Origin: JAICWP01 sp035278025
Lineage (GTDB): Bacteria > Acidobacteriota > Terriglobia > Terriglobales > Acidobacteriaceae
Reading direction: 5' to 3'
Assembly (NCBI GenBank): GCA_035278025.1
Contig: DATEJK010000165.1
Coordinates: forward strand, 38,587 to 102,586
DNA length: 64,000 bases
The translations under genes were made by a program, and so were the position numbers. The notes beneath the pieces were generated by a model. It worked only from the letters and a program-made list of their open reading frames with translations. It was not told the DNA's origin and did not search any database. Positions 17,374 to 26,400 of this stretch are shown one piece after another; the first letter of the stretch is position 1, and each line of letters begins with the position of its first letter.

Positions 17374-20300
17374 ATGAACATCTCCGCTCCATTCATCAAG
17401 CGGCCGATCGGCACTTCGTTGCTGGCCGCGGCCGTATTGATTGCGGGCGCGCTCGCCTTTCAATTCCTGCCCGTGGCCCCCTTACCGCAGGTGGAGTTTC
17501 CCGTAATCCAGGTTAATGCCGGCCTTCCCGGAGCCAGTCCGGCGACCATGGCTTCCGCTGTCGCCACTCCCCTGGAACGGCAGTTCGGCCGCATTGCCGG
17601 CATCAACCAGATGACCTCCAGCAGTGGCACGGGTTCGACCACCGTCGTTCTGCAGTTTGACCTGAACCGCAACATAGATGCCGCCGCCCGCGACGTACAA
17701 GCCGCCATCAACGCTGCGCGCGGGCAACTCCCTTCGAACCTGCCACAAAATCCTCAGTTCTGGAAAGTGAACCCGGCTGATGCGCCCATTCTGATTCTGG
17801 CGCTCACCTCTGACACGATCCCTTCCCCCCGCATCTACGATGCGGCCGATTCAATCCTGGCGCAGAAGCTTTCGCAGGTGCAGGGCGTGGGACAGGTCTT
17901 TATCTGGGGTGGAGCTCGCCCAGCGGTTCGAGTGGACGTGAATCCCACCATCCTCAACAAGCTGGGCATTGGCATTGACCAGGTTCGAACCGTGCTCGGC
18001 TCGGCCAATGCAAATCGCCCTAAGGGCCACTTATCTGACAGCAACAGTTCCTGGATGGTGCACGATACCGACCAGCTCTTCCAGGCCGCGCAGTACCAGC
18101 CCCTGATCGTTGCCTATAAGAACGGCGGGGCGGTGCGGTTGGCGGATGTGGCCGATGTCCAGGACTCAGTTGAGGACGTGCACCATTACGGCAAGTCCAA
18201 CGGGAAAGATGGCGTTATCGCCGTGGTGTTCCGCCAGCCCGGCGCCAACATCATTGACACCGTGGACCGGGTGCGGGCTCTCCTGCCCGAATTGAAGGCG
18301 TCAATACCACGCGGGATTGATGTCCACATAGCGCTGGATCGCACCACCACAGTGCGCGCCTCGGTTCACGACATCGAATTGACTCTGCTCATCTCCATTA
18401 TTCTGGTCATCCTGGTGGTTTTCGCGTTCCTGCGCAGTCCGCGGGCCACCGTAATCCCCAGCGTGGCCGTGCCGCTTTCATTGGTAGGCACCTTTGCGGT
18501 GATGTACGTTCTGGGCTACAGCCTTGACAATCTTTCGCTCATGGCTCTGGCCATCTCCACCGGATTCGTGGTGGACGACGCCATTGTGGTGCTGGAGAAC
18601 ATTACCCGCTACCTGGAAGTGGGCATGGGACCGGTGCAGGCGGCTTTTCGCGGCGCCCGCGAAATCGGATTTACCGTGCTCTCCATGAGCACCTCGCTCG
18701 TCGCGGTATTCATCCCCATTCTGCTGATGGGCGGCATCGTCGGCCGCCTCTTCCGTGAATTCGCGGTCACGCTCAGCGTGGCTATCGGGGTTTCGCTGCT
18801 GGTTTCTCTGACCACCACCCCCACTATGTGCGCCAAGTTCCTGCGACCCTTGGAGCAGGAACACCACGGGCGCGTGTACCGCTTCGGCGAATCACTTTTT
18901 GACGGCCTTCTCGGTCTTTACCGCGGTGCTTTGCGCTGGGTGCTCCGCCATCAACCGCTCACGTTGCTGGTCACCGTGGCCACCGCCTGCCTCAGCATCT
19001 ACCTGTATGTAATCGTCCCCAAGGGATTTTTTCCGCAGCAGGATACCGGACGCCTGGCGGGAATGCTGCAGGCCGCGCAGGATATTTCTTTCTCCGCCAT
19101 GGCCCAGAAAATGGACCAGTTCGTCACAATTATCCGGCAGGATCCCGCGGTGGAGTCGGTCACCGCATTTGCCGGCGGCCGGGGCACCAACACCGGCGGC
19201 GGCTTCGTCACCCTAAAGCCGTTATCGTTACGCAAGGTAAGCGCCGGCCAGGTGATCGGCAGGCTGCGGCGCAAATTGGCCATCATTCCCGGAGCCACTA
19301 TGTACCTGCAGTCGGCGCAGGATCTGACCATCGGCGGCAGGCCGAGCGCCGCCCAATTTCAATACACTCTGCAGGGACAGGACCTGCAGCAACTCAACAA
19401 CTGGGCGCCGCGGCTGCTGGCAGAGCTGCGCACCCTGCCGCAACTGCGCGACGTCAACAGCGACCAACAGGACCACGGCCTGGAAGCGCACGTGATGATT
19501 GACCGCGACACTGCCGCCCGCCTGGGGGTTGCCGCCCAGGACGTGGACAACGCGCTCTATGACGCCTTTGGCCAGCGCCAGGTCTCCACTATGTACGAGC
19601 AACTGAATCAGTACCACGTGGTCATGGAGGTGGAGCGCCGTTTCCAGCGCAATCCGGAAGCCCTGCAGAACATCTACGTTCGTTCTTCCTCAGGAACGGA
19701 GGTTCCCTTATCGTCCTTTACCCGCTTCGAACCCTCCAACACGCCACTGGCGGTGAACCACCAGGGACAGTTCCCCTCGGTGACACTTTCCTTCAATCTG
19801 GCTCCCGGAATCTCGCTTGGCCAGGCCACTGACGCGATTGAAAACGCCGAGCGCAGCATTGGCTTCCCCGCCGCTATTAGTGCCAGCTTCCAGGGGACCG
19901 CCGCCGCCTTCATGAATTCCCTCTCTAGCGAGCCCATCCTGATCCTGCTTGCGCTGGTGACCGTTTATATCGTGCTTGGCGTGCTGTATGAGAGTTTTAT
20001 CCATCCCATCACGATTCTTTCCACGTTGCCCTCTGCCGGAGTAGGCGCGTTGCTGGCTCTGCTGCTCACCCGCAACAACCTGGACGTAATCGGGCTCATC
20101 GGCATCATCCTGCTGATCGGAATCGTGAAGAAAAACGCCATCATGATGATTGATTTTGCGCTGGAAGCCGAGCGCGCGGAAGGCAAGTCGCCGGTGGATG
20201 CCATTTACGAAGCTTGCATACTGCGCTTCCGACCTATCATGATGACGACCATGGCGGCCATGCTGGGAGCATTGCCCCTGGCGCTGGACCAGGGCACCGG

Positions 20301-20478
20301 CTCCGAACTCCACCGTCCGCTGGGCATCACCATCGTGGGTGGTTTGATGGTTAGCCAGGCGCTGACGCTGTTTACCACTCCTGTGGTCTATCTTTATATG
20401 GATCGGGTGCAATCATTGGGCAGGCGACTCCGCGGGCGCGGGCCACAGCCGCTCGCTCCTGGTTTCGACCAGGCTTGA
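17374..20478 (+). CDS. mdtC: RND efflux transporter, MdtC-like
   Basis: A 1034-residue RND permease, clearly paralogous to the upstream MdtB-like protein. Shared blocks include FGRIAGINQMTSSSGTGSTT, ISTGFVVDDAIVVLENI (Asp pair retained), YDAFGQRQVSTMYEQLNQYH and GIVKKNAIMMIDFALEAERAEG. Only three bases separate it from mdtB, so all three pump genes form one transcript. Similarity through the whole length indicates tandem duplication followed by specialisation, as in enterobacterial MdtB/MdtC. Its stop codon lies inside a hairpin shared with the converging gene. Confidence 0.92.
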   Translation: MNISAPFIKRPIGTSLLAAAVLIAGALAFQFLPVAPLPQVEFPVIQVNAGLPGASPATMASAVATPLERQFGRIAGINQMTSSSGTGSTTVVLQFDLNRNIDAAARDVQAAINAARGQLPSNLPQNPQFWKVNPADAPILILALTSDTIPSPRIYDAADSILAQKLSQVQGVGQVFIWGGARPAVRVDVNPTILNKLGIGIDQVRTVLGSANANRPKGHLSDSNSSWMVHDTDQLFQAAQYQPLIVAYKNGGAVRLADVADVQDSVEDVHHYGKSNGKDGVIAVVFRQPGANIIDTVDRVRALLPELKASIPRGIDVHIALDRTTTVRASVHDIELTLLISIILVILVVFAFLRSPRATVIPSVAVPLSLVGTFAVMYVLGYSLDNLSLMALAISTGFVVDDAIVVLENITRYLEVGMGPVQAAFRGAREIGFTVLSMSTSLVAVFIPILLMGGIVGRLFREFAVTLSVAIGVSLLVSLTTTPTMCAKFLRPLEQEHHGRVYRFGESLFDGLLGLYRGALRWVLRHQPLTLLVTVATACLSIYLYVIVPKGFFPQQDTGRLAGMLQAAQDISFSAMAQKMDQFVTIIRQDPAVESVTAFAGGRGTNTGGGFVTLKPLSLRKVSAGQVIGRLRRKLAIIPGATMYLQSAQDLTIGGRPSAAQFQYTLQGQDLQQLNNWAPRLLAELRTLPQLRDVNSDQQDHGLEAHVMIDRDTAARLGVAAQDVDNALYDAFGQRQVSTMYEQLNQYHVVMEVERRFQRNPEALQNIYVRSSSGTEVPLSSFTRFEPSNTPLAVNHQGQFPSVTLSFNLAPGISLGQATDAIENAERSIGFPAAISASFQGTAAAFMNSLSSEPILILLALVTVYIVLGVLYESFIHPITILSTLPSAGVGALLALLLTRNNLDVIGLIGIILLIGIVKKNAIMMIDFALEAERAEGKSPVDAIYEACILRFRPIMMTTMAAMLGALPLALDQGTGSELHRPLGITIVGGLMVSQALTLFTTPVVYLYMDRVQSLGRRLRGRGPQPLAPGFDQA

Positions 20479-20502
20479 TGAGCAGGACTTTACTGCTCGT
20501 CA
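20476..20502. terminator. Hairpin across the converging stop codons
   Basis: TGATGAGCAG (20476-20485) pairs with CTGCTCGTCA (20493-20502) around a 7-base loop: ten pairs with one G-T. The stem contains the mdtC stop, and the hairpin overlaps the stop of the opposing DUF2911 gene (20490-20492). It could end transcripts from both sides. No long U-run follows on either strand. Confidence 0.45.
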
Positions 20503-20999
20503 AATTCAGTGAATGCGCCGGTATCTCCGTAGTACACACGCAAGGCGCACTGCTTGGGACTCATTTGACCAAAATAAAGAGTGAGTTTATCGGCAGGCTG
20601 GCTTAATTGGCCAAGGTCCATTTCGCCACGCACCAGGTCCTGCTGCGGTTCATAGGCGCTCTCCGGCTTTTCATTCTTGCTCACGATCAGGGTCCAGGTC
20701 TTTTTGCCCGGAATCAGATATATGGTGTAGGCGCCGGTAGGAATTCCCTTTCCCGCAAACTTCAGGTCGGCGCCGGTAAACAGGATCATTGCCGAGCCGC
20801 CCGGCATCCAGATTTTGTTTTCCCTTAGTCTCTCCCCCTTTTTAAAGGGAACGCGGTTGTAGCGCACCGTAATCTGCTTGCCGTCGGCAAAATTGCAGGA
20901 AACCTCCGATTGCGTTTCCGAAGAATTGCTTTGGGCGGCCAAACCACGAGCCAGAACTAACTCACCGAGAACTAAAAAGCAGATTGCCAGTTTGCGCAT
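20490..20999 (-). CDS. DUF2911-family exported protein
   Basis: A 169-residue secreted protein with a signal peptide (CFLVLGELVLARGLAAQ) followed by a DUF2911-type beta-sandwich. Typical segments are ITVRYNRVPFKKGE, IWMPGGSAMILFTGADLKFAGKGIPTG, the AYTIYLIPGKKTWTLIVSK block, and a C-terminal LTLYFGQM. The biochemical function of this family is not known. It converges on mdtC with 11 bases between stops and is not part of that operon. The following 382 bases (21000-21381) hold no gene that I can support. Confidence 0.85.
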   Translation of the reverse strand: MRKLAICFLVLGELVLARGLAAQSNSSETQSEVSCNFADGKQITVRYNRVPFKKGERLRENKIWMPGGSAMILFTGADLKFAGKGIPTGAYTIYLIPGKKTWTLIVSKNEKPESAYEPQQDLVRGEMDLGQLSQPADKLTLYFGQMSPKQCALRVYYGDTGAFTEFDEQ

Positions 21000-21381
21000 G
21001 AGCGGTCCTCCCCTGCACCTTCACGGCTGCTTCCCCGATTATTTCTGCAATTGTGTCGGGAATGGAGAGCAGCGTTATCGCCGTCTCGCCGCGCTGCTGC
21101 AGTGTGCGCGGGTGGATGCAATTCGCCGAGTCGCATCCCCGGGCGGCGCTGTCCTTCGGGGGGTAATAATATCTCACCCAAGGTGTGCTCCGCAGCAATA
21201 TATGGCAGAGCCGTTCTCCCAGGTGCGCCGTTGGAGGCAGCGAAATCGGGTGCCAACGGAACATCGAGCCAGTGACCGGAATGGTTGACCCGGAATGGCG
21301 CCGGAGAAGGTCGCTGAGGGGTGAAGGTCCCGGGATCTACCACTCCCAGCCGGCATTTGAAAAGGCGCGCGGCAGCCGGGG

Positions 21382-22341
21382 TCAGGCTACTTCCTGAAGC
21401 AGAACCTGTTCAATTTCTGCAGCTTCGGCGGGATTCAAGCGAAATTCGCCGGCGCCGATGATTCCGCGCACCTGCTCCGCGCTGCGCACGCCCACAATGG
21501 CGGCCGTGACGGCGGAGTTTTTCAGTGTCCAAGCAATAGCGACCTCGCCGGCGGAGCGCCCGTGACGTTTCCCGATACCCTCCAACAACTCGGCGACGCG
21601 CAGGTTGCGGGAAAGCAGCGGCTCGCTGAAGTTGGGGTTCTGCCGCCGCCAGTCGTCGGAAGAAAATCGCGCGATGCGCTCACGGGTCATAGCGCCGCTA
21701 AGCAAGCCGGAATACATCGGCGAGTAAACAATTACGCCGATCTGATGAGCCTTTGCGTAGGGAAGAATGGAATTCTCCACTCCACGCGCCAGCAACGAGT
21801 AGGGAGGCTGCAACGACGTAATTGGAGCAATGGCTTGCGCCCGCTGCATCTGTTGCACATTAAAATTCGATACCCCGATGTAACGCACCTTCCCTTCGCA
21901 CTGCAGGCGCGCCATTTCCGACCAGCCTTCCTCGATGTCGGCATCGGGCTCGGGCCAGTGAATCTGGTATAAATCAATCACGTCGAGGTTCAGACGGCGG
22001 AGGCTGGCCTCACATTCGCGGCGGATGGAAGCTGCCTTGAGCGAGCCGGAGATGTTGCCCTTCGCGTCCCACACCCGCTCGGCTTTTGTAAAAACATAAG
22101 GACGATTGCTGCGGCCACGGAGAGCGCGAGCTACTACCTCCTCGGAATACCCCAGCCCATAAACCGCGGCTGTGTCAATCCAGTTGACGCCGTGGTCGAG
22201 AGCCTCATGAATAGCGGCAATCGAGTCATGGTCGTCCTGCGGACCCCAACTCCACTGCCAGCCACCACCGCCCATGGCCCAGGCTCCCACTCCGACGGCC
22301 GTGATTTCCATGTCACTGGTTCCCAGCTTGCGTTTCTGCAA
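21382..22341 (-). CDS. Aldo/keto reductase
   Basis: A 319-residue (beta/alpha)8-barrel oxidoreductase. The catalytic set is visible: Asp in WIDTAAVYG with the Tyr four residues on, Lys in VFTKAERVW, and His in YQIHWPEPD. The C-terminal NADP-binding region contains AIVGVRSAEQV. It most resembles the YajO/Tas/general-stress type of AKR, which reduces aldehydes and ketones. The substrate is unknown. The gene lies downstream of the megasynthase operon on the same strand, but 289 bases separate it from the PPTase stop, so I treat it as a separate unit. That 289-base gap shows no gene. Confidence 0.85.
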   Translation of the reverse strand: MQKRKLGTSDMEITAVGVGAWAMGGGGWQWSWGPQDDHDSIAAIHEALDHGVNWIDTAAVYGLGYSEEVVARALRGRSNRPYVFTKAERVWDAKGNISGSLKAASIRRECEASLRRLNLDVIDLYQIHWPEPDADIEEGWSEMARLQCEGKVRYIGVSNFNVQQMQRAQAIAPITSLQPPYSLLARGVENSILPYAKAHQIGVIVYSPMYSGLLSGAMTRERIARFSSDDWRRQNPNFSEPLLSRNLRVAELLEGIGKRHGRSAGEVAIAWTLKNSAVTAAIVGVRSAEQVRGIIGAGEFRLNPAEAAEIEQVLLQEVA

Positions 22342-22630
22342 TGTTTTTCTCCTTCAAAGAGGAATTCAGCAATCGCTCGATACGCTCTTTCGGTATTGAT
22401 GCGCTGGTAGCGGCGCAGGCTTCAATGAAGGTGCCGGCACTTCAACTTTGACCGCTGAGCTCCAGCCGCTGTCACCTGGCAGGGTGCGATGCATCACCGC
22501 CTTATCACCGGCCGAGGAGTATCCCATTATTAGCGCTGTCGGGCACGCTGTGCACGAGCACTTCATTCGTCCGTGGAAACGACACGCGGACGATACCCTG
22601 AGGCGGGCGTGCCCGACCTTTCGCTCGGGC

Positions 22631-23416
22631 TCAGACTGCCTGGCAGGTATGGTCGAGCAGGACAGGCGGAAGCAACGGCGACTCTGCGACTAGAGTCCAC
22701 ACGCGATCTCCAGTCCATTTCCACCAGCCATGGAAAGTGCGCCCTCCGTTTAGATATTGCACCTGAAGCCTGAACCAGTGATCCTGGCTACAGGCACCGG
22801 CGCTAGTTGGTGAAGGCTGGGCGCTCATTCCAGGAGATTCTGGCAGGCAGTCACTCGAGGTTTGCTCAGGGCTCAAAACACTGACCTTCAGAGAACGAGT
22901 ATCCAGCCTCAGCCCTTGGTGCAACGCCTTAAGGGCGCTCTCTCTAGCGCTCCAAAGCAGAGCCACGAGCGCAGCCCGATCCGGGGCGGGAGCGTGGCAC
23001 ACCAACCTCTGTTCTTCGAGAGTGAAGTAGTCCGCCAGGAATGCGTCAGTTCGCGGTTCGATCGTTTCCAGATCGCATCCCAGGGCGGTACCGGGACCAC
23101 CGACCGCGCACATGGCTGTGCCGGAGCGATGGCTGAGGGAAATGGAGGCTACCCTCGAGTCGTCGCCGAGCACGACCTGGGGGGCGCCGGAGATGGATTG
23201 ACGTATCTCGATGGCGCTCAGGAATCCGGTTTCGATCAACCGACCAAGGTACGCAGCCACCGCGCATTTCGCGGTCCAGCGCCCCAGCCTCCAGTCGGCG
23301 CGGCGCTTGGCAAAACGCATGTCTCGGAGGCGGAGCGATTCATTCGCGCAGAGCCAGTCATCATGGGCCGGCACTTCTGCTTCGGTCCGTTGCAGCCAAA
23401 ATATCTTCATCGCCAT
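22631..23416 (-). CDS. 4'-phosphopantetheinyl transferase, Sfp type
   Basis: A 261-residue PPTase with both halves of the Sfp fold. The Mg/CoA-binding motif is GCDLE at 113-117, and the catalytic helix WSARESALKA is at 155-164. The earlier RWTAKCAVAAYLG and SISLSHRSG segments are also typical. It should convert apo-ACP domains to holo form using CoA. It is the last gene of the megasynthase operon, 30 bases after the carboxylase stop, and is the obvious partner of the three carrier domains encoded there. Those domains have Thr in place of the usual acceptor Ser. A Ser/Pro-rich insert near residues 178-205 is unusual. Confidence 0.9.
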   Translation of the reverse strand: MAMKIFWLQRTEAEVPAHDDWLCANESLRLRDMRFAKRRADWRLGRWTAKCAVAAYLGRLIETGFLSAIEIRQSISGAPQVVLGDDSRVASISLSHRSGTAMCAVGGPGTALGCDLETIEPRTDAFLADYFTLEEQRLVCHAPAPDRAALVALLWSARESALKALHQGLRLDTRSLKVSVLSPEQTSSDCLPESPGMSAQPSPTSAGACSQDHWFRLQVQYLNGGRTFHGWWKWTGDRVWTLVAESPLLPPVLLDHTCQAV

Positions 23417-23446
23417 TTTGCTGGCATGGGAAGAATCTTCAAAACC

Positions 23447-26400
23447 TTAGGCCGCCCGCGCCACCTTCCTTTCCTTTTCCATACTGCGCTCCACCGCATG
23501 GATGAGATAAGGGCGAAGATGCGAAGGCACGATGATGCGATGCAGGGCTCCCACTCCCAAAGCTCTCTGTACGGTGTGGATGCCATCAAATTCGGCTGCC
23601 ATTTCTCCTAATTTCTCTGAATGTATGATTTTGAAAAGCTCGTTCCACTCAGCGCGTAAACGTCCTTTCTCCAGGCCGTCGGCTCTGGTCATGGCATCGC
23701 TTAATAGCTGCAAACGCGGATCTTTGCGCGCCCGAGCTTCCACTTCGCTTGCGAAAACAACGGCAGCGGCAGGAGCGCCGCCGATTACGGACGCGTAGGT
23801 GCCTGCCAGCGCCGCCACCTCCAGGTTTTCGTTCAACACTCGCGAGAAGACCACGTAGGCTCCGCCGTGATAGCGGGAGATGACGCAAAACACCATGGGC
23901 CCTTTGAAGTTCACCACAGCCCGGCCGATCTCGGCGCCATACTCCAGCTGCAGCTTGCGCAGTGACTCGGGGGAACCATCAAAGCCCGAAAGATTGGCCA
24001 GCAGCACGACCGGCCGGTTGTTGCTGGCGGCATTGACGGCGCGCGCCACCTTCTTGGAGGAAAGAGGAAAGAGGGTACCGGCCGTCCACTGGTCCGGCCC
24101 ATCAGCGGGAACAAAGCCCAGGCGAGGAACGGGCTTGGACTCGATGCCAATCAGGCAAACCGGGTAACCGCCGAGGTGGGCATCCCAAACAACCGCCGTT
24201 TCTGCGCCTTGCATGCCGGCCCAGCGCTCAAGCGGCTGATGGTCCTGGTCAATGGTCGCCAACATTACCCGGCGGATGTCAAAAGACTTTTTGCGTCCGG
24301 GATTGGTTTCATCGGAAAAGATCTCGCCCACGTGTGTGAACCCATTTTCGCCATCGTCGGCATGGCGGCAGGCGCACACATCGCGTTCGCTCGGGTCGGT
24401 GGTTGTCGCGGGCCGGGGAAACCGCTCCCCGGGCATAACGTAGGTCAACTCGTAGTGGCGCAGCAGGATTTGGCAGGCCTCGTGAATATCCTGTGCCCAG
24501 TACTGCGCCTCTCCGTTCAGGCCCATGATCCGGCTATAGCCGCCAATACCCTGATTGTCTTCCGCGGAGACGCTGCCGGAATAATCCAGCGCCCGCTTGC
24601 CGGTAAGCACCATAGCCGCATTAGGAGTCATGATCAGGATGCCGCGGGTATGCATCAGCATGGTGGCTTCAGCGTTCCAATACGGCTGTGCGCCAACGTT
24701 AATACCGTCCACTACCAGGTTTATTTCACCGCCTGCCTGGGTGAACTCGATGAGGCGACGCAGCACTTGGGCAATCCAGTCCATGTTCTCCACACCGCTT
24801 TCCATGGAAATCTTGGCGCCAGCGGAGATGGGAAACCACTCCACGGGAACACACTCTTTTTCCGCCAGATCCAAAGCGGCGATGATGCGGCGACACTCTG
24901 CTTCAGCAATGGCGCCAAGATCCTTGCTGGGATCGCCCAGCAGCAGAACCCGCTTCATGCCCTCCGGATATTTGGAGGTAAAGTTCCGGATCACGCCAGT
25001 AATAATGTTGGCTTTGTTGTGGCCATAAGGCCGGTTGACCGGCACCAGTTGACCCGCCGGGCTCAGATCGTGCTCCACGAACTCACCCGGTGGGAACCCG
25101 GCCGGAGCGTCCTCAACAGCGGGGGTGAGCATTTTGACGATTTCGTAGGGGTAGATAAGGCCGCGCCGGCGCATGCGAATCACTTTCTGCTCATACTCGC
25201 TTAAGGGCTTGAGCGGCTGCAGAATGATGGCGGGGCGGATGCTCACACGCAAACCCGCCCCAGCCGGGGGGGAAATACGCACAACCATCTCGCGCAATTC
25301 GCCGCTCTGAGGATGGGGAATACGGGCGCACACCACCACCTGCTCCAGACCTAAGCCTTCCATGGAGGGAGCTAGCCTGCGCAATATGGTGTGGAATTCG
25401 TCCCTGCTCAGGCGCAGCGGCGGCCAAACGTAAAGCAGTATGCGGTTCCAGTGAAGGCGATCTTTCAATTGCCGGCGTGACTGGAACAGCCGTATGGCGG
25501 CCATGGCTTCGGCGAACATGCGCTCGAGGTGGGGCAAATGCACGATGTGGCCAGCTTGATCTCTCACGGGGGTCACATCGCGCACTTCCGCCACGGCGAA
25601 TAGGCGCTCATCCTTAGGATTGTCACGGCCGGTGCCATGGATCAGATATACATCCTCAACGGAAGGCAGCCGTTCGATTTTAAAATTGGAAAGCCGCCAG
25701 AGATGCAGGCGTTTACCCATCATGGGATGAATTCCGCGGTAGAGCTCCTTCTCCTGATAAGTGTTGTCGCGTAGCCGGTAAGTGAAGTGTTGCGTGCCGC
25801 TGATTCCCCAGCCGTTACCGGCGCCTCCCGCGATCACCACAATGCGCTGAATGGGACGGGGAAAACCCGCCTGGTTCAACCGTGAACGAAATTCCTGCTG
25901 CGCGGCCTCGGCTTCGTCCGCGGAAGCGGAGCGCCACAAGTAGAAATCAATTGCCACATCATGGTCTGCCGGCACTTTTTCAAGCATGGGGAACAGCGCT
26001 TGGGCTGCCTCGGCTAAGCCGCTGTACTCCGCACAAGTGGTGAAGAGATGGACCCGCTTCCCGTCCTCATCGTATTCAGCAGATACAACACACTGGCCAT
26101 TCAGGTTCACACTCTGGAACTGGGAGAGTTCGGCGGCCCGGTAATACCTCCAGGTGAGTACCTCCAGCATGAGTTGCCGAGCGGCGGGTTTGGCGCCGGC
26201 GAAACGGCGAGCGAACAGGCCCATTAACGGCTGGGGACACTCGACCAGCGCACGACACAGCAAACCGCGATCGCCGGGCTGCGGCTCGCCTGTCAAATAT
26301 GACAGGTGGTCTTCCATCTGGTCATAGAGTTGCTGGCGAGCGCGCTCGAATACGGGCTGGTCGAAACACCGATAGCGGAGTTCCTGGGCCAAATCGCTGA

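Noticed and set aside
21382..22341. Aldo/keto reductase as an eighth gene of the megasynthase operon
   Set aside because: A 289-base gap separates it from the PPTase gene, whereas all other gaps in the operon are 35 bases or less.
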